Shown here one piece after another: positions 1-6,108 of a DNA stretch of 9,442 nt (within the stretch, counting starts at the first letter, position 1; every line of letters begins with the position of its first letter). The notes under the pieces were generated by a model that was not told where the DNA came from, did no database searches, and saw nothing but the letters and a program-made list of their open reading frames with translations. The position numbers and the translations under genes are program-made. The DNA is from CAZGSV01 sp964528605 (GTDB taxonomy: Bacteria > Armatimonadota > Zipacnadia > CAZGSV01), in NCBI GenBank assembly GCA_964528605.1, contig CAZGSV010000120.1, positions 1-9,442 of the forward strand, written 5' to 3'.

Positions 1-168
1 CAGGTAGACCACCGGCGCGCCGTCCTGCTTGGCGCGGGCGACGGCGCCGGCGATATGGGTGATGATGCCTCTGGCGGCGGGGACCTCAAGGGGGGCGCCC
101 TCGAGCACGAAGTCGTTGAGCATGTCAATGACCACAAGCGCCGTCTGGGGAGTGTAGACGGAAGACAT
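1..168 (-). CDS. Isochorismatase/nicotinamidase-like cysteine hydrolase, N-terminal fragment
   Basis: The reverse strand reads an open frame from an ATG at 168 to the window edge, giving the first 56 residues of a protein whose C-terminus lies outside. After a short lead, a hydrophobic strand runs into VIDMLNDF (residues 13-20). This is the typical first strand of the isochorismatase-like hydrolase superfamily, with Asp15 in the place of the catalytic Asp of the Asp-Lys-Cys triad. A helix and a second strand (APVVYL) follow in the expected order. The Lys and Cys are outside the window, so activity cannot be checked. Family members hydrolyse amides or enol ethers such as nicotinamide, N-carbamoyl compounds or isochorismate in the cytoplasm; the substrate here is unknown. 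An AGGTGAGGG stretch just upstream of the ATG is a good ribosome binding site. The gene diverges from the GH89 gene. Confidence 0.85.
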   Translation of the reverse strand, partial: MSSVYTPQTALVVIDMLNDFVLEGAPLEVPAARGIITHIAGAVARAKQDGAPVVYL

Positions 169-187
169 GGCCCTCACCTGGGTTGTT

Positions 188-216
188 TTCGTACTGCCGC
201 GGGCGGCGGCTGTCAA
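188..216 (-). promoter_or_regulatory. Putative sigma70 promoter of the minus-strand hydrolase gene
   Basis: Read on the minus strand, a perfect -35 box TTGACA (216-211) is followed after 17 bp by TACGAA (193-188), a weak -10 box that keeps the important first T, A and fifth A. Transcription would start near 181, giving a leader of about a dozen bases that contains the ribosome binding site. The -10 is poor, so the promoter may need an activator or may be weak. Confidence 0.5.
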
Positions 217-229
217 GGGGTGACCTTGA
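213..229. promoter_or_regulatory. Perfect dyad between divergent promoters, candidate operator
   Basis: TCAAGG (213-218) and CCTTGA (224-229) form a perfect 6-5-6 inverted repeat. A second, overlapping palindrome, ACCTT-G-AAGGT, spans 223-233. The first dyad covers most of the minus-strand -35 box (211-216) and the start of the plus-strand -35 box (226-231). One bound regulator could therefore control both the hydrolase and the GH89 gene. The symmetry is seen directly; binding by a regulator is inference, and no regulator gene is present in the window. Confidence 0.45.
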
Positions 230-254
230 AGGTGGGCACGGCACCCGGTATGCT
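226..254 (+). promoter_or_regulatory. Putative sigma70 promoter of the GH89 gene
   Basis: TTGAAG (226-231) and TATGCT (249-254) each match four of six consensus positions and are separated by exactly 17 bp. The predicted start point is about 260-262, one to three bases before the ATG at 263, so the transcript would be essentially leaderless. Confidence 0.5.
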
Positions 255-262
255 GCCTCCCC

Positions 263-2674
263 ATGACAAGGCGGTTGACTGAAATGGTGAGCGTTATTGC
301 GACCATGTGTTTGGTCTTGGGTGTGCTGCTGCTATCTGCGGCGGCGGAGGGCGACGTGGGCGGTGGCGTGCCGCTGGTGCGTGGCAGCAAGGGCCAGGCT
401 GTCATAGTGTTGGGCCCGGCGGCGACGGAGATCGAGAAACATGCGGCGGCGGAGCTACAGCGCTACGTGCAGGCCGTCACGGGCGCCAGTCTGCCGATCA
501 TCAGCACCGATGAGGCCGCCGGTGGCGGCGACCGGGCCTGGGTGCTGATTGGGCGGGCGGAGACTAATCCGGCCATTGCCTCGCTGGTCCAGGCGGGAAA
601 GATCTCGCTGTCCGCCGAAAACCCCGGGCTGGACGGCTTCGTGATTCAGAGCACGGCGGTGGAAGGCAGGCCGGTGTTGGTGCTGGGCGGCAGCCGGGAT
701 CGCGCAACGCTGTATGCGGTGTACGACCTGCTGGAGCGGTACGTCGGTGTGGGCTTTTTCTGGGACGGCGAGCAGGTTCCGCGCGCGGCCGACCTGGCGC
801 TGCCTCCCATCAGTGTCTCGAGCCGTCCGCACTTCCGCGTGCGCGAGTATCTGCAAGGCTGCATCTTCACTTACTCCGCGCGCTGGTGGGGGCTTGAGGA
901 CTGGAAGCGACAGATAGACTGGGCGGCGAAGCACAAGATCAACCAACTGTATCTTGCGGAGCCGTTCGTTTCGGCGATACCGCTGAAGCGGACGATGGCG
1001 GCCTTTGGGGTGGATATGGGGCCGACCACTGCCGAGGACGAGGCGCAGACGGAGTTTTGCCGTGAGGTGATTGACTACGCGCGCAGCCTGGGGATTGACA
1101 CCATCAGCCCGGTGTGGGTCGGCTCGGTTTCTCCGGCGTTGGTGGAGGCGCACCCGGAGGCGCGCTACGTGAAGATACAGTGGCTGGACTTTGCGCCGCG
1201 GTACTCGATCTTCCCGGCGGACCCACTGTTCAAGAAGGTAGGCGTGACTTTCATCCGCGAGTACAACGCGCTGTTCGGCACCTCGCACATCTACTGCGCT
1301 GAGCCCTACGGCGAGACTCGGCCGGGCGCCGACGAGCAGGAACAGAATGCGATCAAGGCGGACTTCGCGCGCGTGGCGGGCGAGATGATCGCGGAAGCCG
1401 ACCCTGAGGGGATCTGGGTCTGCACGACGTGGACCTTCCGAGACAAGGAGTTCTGGCCCAAGGAGACGGTGCGGGTGTTCATGGACGCGGTTCCCAATGA
1501 CCGCTTCTTGGTGGGGGACTTGTGGTGCGAGGAGCGCCCGACCTACAAGGAACTGGACTACTTCTGGGGCAGACGCTGGGGGTTTGGCGTGCTGCACTCG
1601 TTCGGTGGCAACACGAACCTGCATGGGGACATGGCGGACCTGGTGCGGCGGGCGAAGGAGGTGGTCGGTGACGCTCGGGCAAGCCGGTGCGAGGCGTTTC
1701 AGATAATGCCCGAGGTGGTGGAGTACAATCATCTCTACTACGACCTGGCGACGCGCCTGGCCTGGGACCCGGCGGCGGTGGACTTGAACGCGTTCCTGGA
1801 GGACTACGCGCGTCGGCGCTACGGCGGCGGGCACGCGCGGAGGATGTCGTTCTGCCTGAAGGCGTTGGCGCACAGCGTGCTGGGCTGGAACGATCTCATC
1901 CCCCCGCTATACCAGGTGCGCCCGCGGACGGATTGGGCGGAGGAGGGGCTGCCGGAACGACTGCGGTGCATTGGCGGCACTAGGAAGGCGTTGGACATCG
2001 CGCTGGAATGCGCGGATGGGCTGGGCGACAGCCCGCTCTATGGGCGCGACGTGGTGGACATCGCGAAGGAGTACCTGGCGATGCTCTACGGCCGCCACTT
2101 CCTCTGGCTGCTGGAGGCGCAGGAGGCGGGGGATGGGGCGCGGCTGGAGAAGGAGTCCGAGGTGCTGCTGGCGCTGCTTGACGACGTGGAGAGGATTCTG
2201 GCCTCGGACCGGGCGTGCCATCTTGGGCCTCTGATCGAGAGAGCCAGGCGGGCGCCGGGGGGGGCGGGTGACGTGGGGCGCGAACTGAGGCAGATCTTCA
2301 CCACGCTGGGGTCGTACGAGTCGCTGCTGGATTATGCGCGCAGGGACTTCCACGAACTTCTGCGGTACTACTACCGGCCGCGGGTGGAGCGCTATCTGGC
2401 GGCGGCGAAGGAGGCGCTTGCGGCGGGCCGGACCTCGGTGGAGGAGGCCGTGGTTGACAAGCAGGCGCGTGAGATTGCCCAGCGTTTTATCGAAGAGGGT
2501 TACGCCGAGGAGCCGATTCGGGGTTACGATTCGCTGGCGGTGGTGAGGGAGATAGCGGAGCGCTGGCCGCTCAGCGGCGAGGAGCGAGGCGAGGGGTCGC
2601 GCCAGGCGGCGGGCGAAGCGGAGAAGGGCGAGATGGGGCCGCAGCACAAGCCCTGGGACACCGCGGTTGATTGA
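263..2674 (+). CDS. Exported GH89-like alpha-N-acetylglucosaminidase (NAGLU family), divergent
   Basis: This 803-residue protein has the full GH89 architecture. A signal peptide (residues 1-28, two Arg then a hydrophobic core ending SAAA) comes first. An N-terminal alpha/beta domain (about 40-180) follows, then a TIM barrel (about 195-500) and a helical C-terminal domain (about 505-770). Landmarks recalled from human NAGLU are present: WWGLEDWKRQIDW near 208, FGTSHIYCAEPYGE ending at Glu351, a WTF...FW segment near 390-398, VLHSFGGN (443-450), and MPEVVEYN with Glu484. LLDYARRDF...YYYRPR near the end also matches. Glu351 and Glu484 align with the acid/base and nucleophile, but the usual Asn before the first Glu is Gly350. 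Family members cleave terminal alpha-linked GlcNAc from heparan-type or mucin-type glycans; the substrate here is unproven. The last 30 or so residues are a charged low-complexity tail. The ATG at 263 is preferred because starting at Met8 would remove the charged n-region. No strong ribosome binding site is visible. Confidence 0.88.
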   Translation: MTRRLTEMVSVIATMCLVLGVLLLSAAAEGDVGGGVPLVRGSKGQAVIVLGPAATEIEKHAAAELQRYVQAVTGASLPIISTDEAAGGGDRAWVLIGRAETNPAIASLVQAGKISLSAENPGLDGFVIQSTAVEGRPVLVLGGSRDRATLYAVYDLLERYVGVGFFWDGEQVPRAADLALPPISVSSRPHFRVREYLQGCIFTYSARWWGLEDWKRQIDWAAKHKINQLYLAEPFVSAIPLKRTMAAFGVDMGPTTAEDEAQTEFCREVIDYARSLGIDTISPVWVGSVSPALVEAHPEARYVKIQWLDFAPRYSIFPADPLFKKVGVTFIREYNALFGTSHIYCAEPYGETRPGADEQEQNAIKADFARVAGEMIAEADPEGIWVCTTWTFRDKEFWPKETVRVFMDAVPNDRFLVGDLWCEERPTYKELDYFWGRRWGFGVLHSFGGNTNLHGDMADLVRRAKEVVGDARASRCEAFQIMPEVVEYNHLYYDLATRLAWDPAAVDLNAFLEDYARRRYGGGHARRMSFCLKALAHSVLGWNDLIPPLYQVRPRTDWAEEGLPERLRCIGGTRKALDIALECADGLGDSPLYGRDVVDIAKEYLAMLYGRHFLWLLEAQEAGDGARLEKESEVLLALLDDVERILASDRACHLGPLIERARRAPGGAGDVGRELRQIFTTLGSYESLLDYARRDFHELLRYYYRPRVERYLAAAKEALAAGRTSVEEAVVDKQAREIAQRFIEEGYAEEPIRGYDSLAVVREIAERWPLSGEERGEGSRQAAGEAEKGEMGPQHKPWDTAVD

Positions 2675-2699
2675 CAGCCTGTGGGGGCAGCCATATAGT
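2671..2699 (+). promoter_or_regulatory. Near-consensus sigma70 promoter upstream of the oxidoreductase cluster
   Basis: A perfect TTGACA (2671-2676), a 17 bp spacer and TATAGT (2694-2699, five of six matches) form the best promoter in the window. The -35 box contains the TGA stop codon of the GH89 gene (2672-2674). Transcription would start near 2706, leaving a GC-rich leader of about 70 bases before the next gene. In that leader GCGGCG (2701-2706) could pair with CGCCGC (2726-2731). The cluster can thus be transcribed independently of the glycosidase. Confidence 0.7.
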
Positions 2700-2762
2700 C
2701 GCGGCGTGGAGGGCGCAGTGGGGGGCGCCGCAGGGCCAAGGGGCCTGGGCCGCAGTAGCCAT

Positions 2763-2767
2763 AGGAG
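2763..2767 (+). promoter_or_regulatory. Ribosome binding site that selects the GTG start
   Basis: AGGAG lies nine bases before the GTG at 2777 but eighteen before the in-frame ATG at 2786. Spacing therefore favours GTG as the start of the Gfo/Idh/MocA gene. Confidence 0.65.
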
Positions 2768-2776
2768 AGAAAGCGA

Positions 2777-3808
2777 GTGACTGCCATGGCGAAGCAGGTG
2801 GGCTTCGGGGTGATAGGAACGGGCATCTTCGGCGCGCTGCACTGCCGGGTCTACTCGCAGCATCCCAGCGTGAAACTGGCCGCCGTGTGCGACCTGGACC
2901 CGAAGCGCGCGAAGGCCGCGGCCAGGCAATACGGCGTCAAGCACTGGTTCACGGACTATCACAAGATGCTAGAGATGGACGAGGTGCAGGCGGTGTCCAT
3001 CGTGACGCCTGACTTCGCGCACAGGGGGCCGGCGGTCGCCGCCGCCAAGGCGGGCAAGCACTTCCTGATCGAGAAGCCGCTGGCGACGAGCGTGGCGGAC
3101 GCGAGGGCGATCGCCGAGGCCGCGAAGAAGGCCGGCATCATCGCCATGGTGGACTTTCACAATCGCTGGAGCCCGGCGATGTTCAAGGTGAAGGAAGCCA
3201 TCAGCAGGGGGCGGTTGGGCAAGGTGATGATGGCGTACTACCGGCTAAGCGACACCAGGGAGGTGCCGCTGAAGTGGTTCTCGTGGTCGTCGAAGACCTC
3301 GGTGCTGTGGTTCCTGGGGAGTCACTGCGTGGACACCTTGTGTTGGCTGCTGGAGGACCGGGTGGAGCGCGTCTACGCCGTCTCTCGGCGCGAGGTGCTG
3401 AAGAGCCTGGGGGCGGACACGCCGGACTTCTACCAAGCGACGCTGGAGTTCAAAGGCGGCGCGTGCGCGGTGGTGGAGAACTGCTGGCTACTGACCGAAT
3501 CCGAACCGAGCATCTTTGACTTCAAGATGGAAATGGTCGGGAGCAAGGGGACGGTGCGGTGCGACCTGAGCCACAGCCGCATTGTGGAGTGTTACAGTGA
3601 GAAGGAAGCGGCGTATCCCGACGTCTTGGTGATGCCGGAGGTGCATGGCGAGCAACTGGGCTTTGCGGCCGCGAGCATCAAGCACTTCGCCGATTGCGTG
3701 GCGGCGGGGCGCAAGCCGATGGCGCCGATGGAGGACGGCGTGGAGAACGTGCGCATACTCGAGGCGATTGAGCGGTCGGCGAAGACCGGCCGCGTGGTCG
3801 CTCTGTAG
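2777..3808 (+). CDS. Gfo/Idh/MocA family NAD(P)-dependent oxidoreductase
   Basis: This 343-residue protein is the usual length for the family. The N-terminal Rossmann fold opens with VIGTGIFG, giving the dinucleotide-binding GTGIFG at residues 14-19. An acidic end of the second strand (CDLD, Asp39) suggests NAD use. The family EKP motif is at 99-101, whose Lys contacts substrate and nicotinamide in characterised relatives. In the C-terminal alpha/beta domain, GSHCVD (181-186) supplies the His183/Asp186 pair typical of the G-x-H-x-x-D catalytic motif. Relatives oxidise or reduce a sugar, inositol or sugar-derivative hydroxyl in the cytoplasm, and no signal peptide is seen. The specific substrate cannot be read from sequence. 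It is first in a probable operon with the mutarotase-like and zinc dehydrogenase genes, pointing to carbohydrate catabolism. The GTG start is chosen from ribosome-binding-site spacing; Met4 is the alternative. Confidence 0.92.
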   Translation: MTAMAKQVGFGVIGTGIFGALHCRVYSQHPSVKLAAVCDLDPKRAKAAARQYGVKHWFTDYHKMLEMDEVQAVSIVTPDFAHRGPAVAAAKAGKHFLIEKPLATSVADARAIAEAAKKAGIIAMVDFHNRWSPAMFKVKEAISRGRLGKVMMAYYRLSDTREVPLKWFSWSSKTSVLWFLGSHCVDTLCWLLEDRVERVYAVSRREVLKSLGADTPDFYQATLEFKGGACAVVENCWLLTESEPSIFDFKMEMVGSKGTVRCDLSHSRIVECYSEKEAAYPDVLVMPEVHGEQLGFAAASIKHFADCVAAGRKPMAPMEDGVENVRILEAIERSAKTGRVVAL

Positions 3809-3866
3809 GCCAGGGGGGGTCTGGCGCGTGGCGATGGTCGGCTAGGAGAGGAAGGCGGGGCTGAGA

Positions 3867-4934
3867 GTGCGTCGTCCGCCGCATCACAAGTGGGGCTGCC
3901 GTGTGGAGACGCGCTGGCAACTCGACGGCATGCGGGCGGTGGTGCTGGAGAATGAGTTGCTGCGCGTGGTGGTGTTGGCGGACAAGGGGACTGACATCAT
4001 CGAGTTGCTGCACAAGCCCAGCGACACGGAGTTCATGTGGCGGTCGCCGTGCGGGCTGCGCAATCCGCTGCGGCTGCAGACCAGCGTGGGAGGTTCGGAG
4101 GGCCCCTTCACGGACGGGTACGAGGGGGGCTGGCAGGAGATCTTCCCCAACGGCGGGCGCAACTGCACCTACAAGGGAGCGGAGTACGGGTTGCACGGGG
4201 AATTGTGGGGGCTCCCGTGGGAGGTGGAGGTTGTGTACGAGGCGGCGGAGGAAGTGTCGGTGAAGTTCTCGGTAGCCACGCTGCGGTCACCTTTTGTGGT
4301 AGAGAAGACACTGAGCCTGGGCTCGGGACGGGCTCTGTTGGCGATCGAGGAAACGGTGCGGAACACGGGGGAGGAGGAGATGGCCTTTATGTGGGGTCAT
4401 CACCCGGCGTTGGGCGGCAACTTTCTCGACGAGCACTGCGTTCTCTTTACGCCAGCCGAGCGGGTGGTCAACGAGCAGACGCTTGCGCCGACGACGCGTT
4501 TCTCGCCGGGGCAGGAGTTCCGGTGGCCTCACGGGACGACGCGGGACGGACAGAGGGTAGACATTAGTCGAGTGCTGCCTGCGAGCGCGCGCGTTTCCGA
4601 CATGTTCTACCTGACGGACCTGCGGGAGGGCTGGTACGCGTTGGTCAATGAGCGCAAGAAGATCGGCTTCGGGATGACGTTTGACCCGGCGGTTTTCCGG
4701 TGCCTGTGGATGTGGGCCGTCTATGGCGGGGAGTTCGGCTGGCCGTGGTACGGACAGGCGTACACGGTTGCGGTTGAGCCGTTCAGTTCGTGGCCGGCCG
4801 TGCTCACGCGCGCGATCGAGAATGGCATGCACCTGTCCTTGGGGCCAGGCGCGGCGATGAGCACCAGGCTGACGGCGCAGGTGTTGACGGGCGTGACCGA
4901 GGTCAAGCGAATGAGCGAAGCCGGCCCGGGGTGA
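3867..4934 (+). CDS. Galactose mutarotase-like (aldose 1-epimerase superfamily / DUF4432-type) protein
   Basis: This 355-residue, mostly beta protein fits the galactose-mutarotase sugar-binding fold. After WGCRVE, the strand RAVVLENELLRVVVLADKG (residues 23-41) is the characteristic opening of the family's beta-sandwich. GLHGELWGLPWEVE (about 108-121) carries His110. WGHHPALGG (176-184) carries His178/His179, and VAVEPFSS (301-308) carries Glu304. In GalM enzymes two His and one Glu catalyse anomer interconversion, and these residues are plausible counterparts. A DUF4432-like protein that binds or epimerises a modified sugar is equally possible. No signal peptide is seen, so it is probably cytoplasmic. 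The GTG start is preceded by a purine-rich AGGAGAGGAAGG run (3844-3855). It follows the oxidoreductase by 58 bp with no promoter visible and precedes the dehydrogenase by 25 bp, which supports one operon. Confidence 0.75.
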   Translation: MRRPPHHKWGCRVETRWQLDGMRAVVLENELLRVVVLADKGTDIIELLHKPSDTEFMWRSPCGLRNPLRLQTSVGGSEGPFTDGYEGGWQEIFPNGGRNCTYKGAEYGLHGELWGLPWEVEVVYEAAEEVSVKFSVATLRSPFVVEKTLSLGSGRALLAIEETVRNTGEEEMAFMWGHHPALGGNFLDEHCVLFTPAERVVNEQTLAPTTRFSPGQEFRWPHGTTRDGQRVDISRVLPASARVSDMFYLTDLREGWYALVNERKKIGFGMTFDPAVFRCLWMWAVYGGEFGWPWYGQAYTVAVEPFSSWPAVLTRAIENGMHLSLGPGAAMSTRLTAQVLTGVTEVKRMSEAGPG

Positions 4935-4959
4935 GTCTGATGCCAGAGGGGATGCGCGG

Positions 4960-6039
4960 ATGAGAGCAGCGGTCCTTCTGGGGGAAGGCATGATCGCTTG
5001 TCAGGAGGTGCCGGTGCCCCCCCTGGGCGACGACCAGGTGATGGTGCGGGTGGAGTCGTGTGGCATCTGCGGAAGCGACCTGCGCTATCTCCAAGGCGAG
5101 AACCCCTGGGCGATGCACACGCTAGGGGAGGAGCGGGCGAATCCCCCCAAGATGATACTTGGGCACGAGTTCTCGGGCGTGGTGGCGTCGGCCGGGAGCC
5201 CGAGATGGAGGCCGCTCATCGGCAACCGGGTTGCGGTGCAGGCGTTCCGAGGCTGCGGGATCTGTCATCAGTGCCGTTCAGGCCGTGAGAACCTGTGCCC
5301 GAACACCGAGCACATCGGTCATGGGGCGGGCTGGAAGGACCTGGAGTGGAATCCGGGGGCGATGGCGGAGATGTGTCCGGCGTGGGGCGAGATGTGCTAC
5401 GCGCTGCCGGACCACGTCACCTTTGATGAAGGCGTCTTCCTCGACGGTTTGGGCGTCGCGGTGCACGCGGTGAATCGCGCGCAACTGCGGTCCGGGGAGG
5501 TGGCGTTCGTGCTGGGTTGCGGGCCCATCGGGCTGAGCGTGGCTCAGGTAGCGAAGGCTTACGGCGCGCGACTGGTGGCGGTGTCGGACGTTTACGACAA
5601 GGCGCTGGAGACGGCGCGGGAACTGAGGCTGGACTGGGTGCTGGACGCGCGCTCCGAGGATGTCGTCCACAGCGTCTCCGCGGCGACGGGGGACCTGGGG
5701 GCGGACGCCATTTTTGACACCGTCGGGGCGGCGGAGACGCTCCAGCAGGCGGTGGCCGTGTCTGCCCCAGGGGCGCGGATTGTGCTCATGGCGGGCCTGG
5801 CGGGTGGCGCAACGGTGGAGCCGCTCCGGCTGGCGGGGGAGCGGTCGGTCACGGTCTCGGCGAACAACAACTACCGGGAGTTCCTCATCGGCTTGCAGTT
5901 GCTGGCGAGCGGCCGGGTCAAGGTGAGGCCGCTGATCACTCACCGCTTCCCGCTGCTGCGGGTGGAGGAGGCGTTCCGGATGGCGGCGAACAAGGTGAGC
6001 ACCGGCGCCATCAAGGTGGTGATCAACCCGCAGGGCTAG
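4960..6039 (+). CDS. Zinc-dependent medium-chain dehydrogenase (sorbitol/threonine dehydrogenase-like)
   Basis: This 359-residue protein is a full-length zinc MDR enzyme. GICGSD (35-40) with Cys37 and GHE (68-70) with His69/Glu70 provide catalytic zinc ligands. Four cysteines at 99, 102, 105 and 113 form the structural zinc lobe. The Rossmann domain has GCGPIG at 186-191 followed by Asp210 at the end of the next strand, which in this family favours NAD over NADP. Relatives oxidise a secondary alcohol of a polyol, sugar acid or amino alcohol to a ketone. Annotators often write sorbitol, L-iditol, galactitol-1-phosphate or threonine dehydrogenase, and sequence alone does not separate these. A GAGGGG ribosome binding site lies eight bases before the ATG. 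The gene is 25 bp behind the mutarotase-like gene and is probably co-transcribed. An insertion around residues 46-64, between the catalytic Cys and the GHE motif, may shape the substrate pocket. Confidence 0.9.
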   Translation: MRAAVLLGEGMIACQEVPVPPLGDDQVMVRVESCGICGSDLRYLQGENPWAMHTLGEERANPPKMILGHEFSGVVASAGSPRWRPLIGNRVAVQAFRGCGICHQCRSGRENLCPNTEHIGHGAGWKDLEWNPGAMAEMCPAWGEMCYALPDHVTFDEGVFLDGLGVAVHAVNRAQLRSGEVAFVLGCGPIGLSVAQVAKAYGARLVAVSDVYDKALETARELRLDWVLDARSEDVVHSVSAATGDLGADAIFDTVGAAETLQQAVAVSAPGARIVLMAGLAGGATVEPLRLAGERSVTVSANNNYREFLIGLQLLASGRVKVRPLITHRFPLLRVEEAFRMAANKVSTGAIKVVINPQG

Positions 6040-6065
6040 CCCCAGCGCGGAACCTGGCGCCGCCC

Positions 6066-6091
6066 GCCTGAGTCTAAAGGGCAGATCAGGC
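6066..6091 (+). other. Intercistronic stem-loop
   Basis: GCCTGA (6066-6071), a bulged G, then TCT pair with AGATCAGGC (6083-6091). This makes a nine-base-pair stem with one bulge and a seven-base loop AAAGGGC. It lies between the dehydrogenase stop (6039) and the ribosome binding site of the next gene (6096-6100). No T-run follows, so it is not a typical intrinsic terminator. It could be an mRNA processing or stability element, or an attenuating hairpin. Confidence 0.4.
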
Positions 6092-6108
6092 AATGGGAGG
6101 CACCCAGG

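Noticed and set aside
55..282. Plus-strand open frame of 75 codons across the divergent region
   Set aside because: It runs antisense to the isochorismatase-like gene, crosses the promoter region, and its translation is low-complexity with no recognisable motif.
455..1873. Long minus-strand open frame (472 codons) opposite the GH89 gene
   Set aside because: High-GC shadow frame: the product is Arg/Pro/His-rich without motifs, while the plus frame has clear family landmarks throughout.
262..2674. Similar sequences GCGGTTGACTGA (271-282) and GCGGTTGATTGA (2663-2674) flanking the GH89 gene, as possible transfer scars
   Set aside because: Only a 12-base near match with weak extension; such pairs are expected by chance in a window this size, and no other mobile-element sign is present.
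1907..2962. Minus-strand frame of 351 codons spanning the end of GH89 and the start of the oxidoreductase
   Set aside because: It covers a promoter and a gene boundary and has shadow-type composition with no domain signature.
3809..3825. Small hairpin GCCAG / CTGGC with a G-rich loop after the oxidoreductase gene, as a terminator
   Set aside because: The stem is only five base pairs and no T-run follows; the next gene has no visible promoter, so read-through is more likely.
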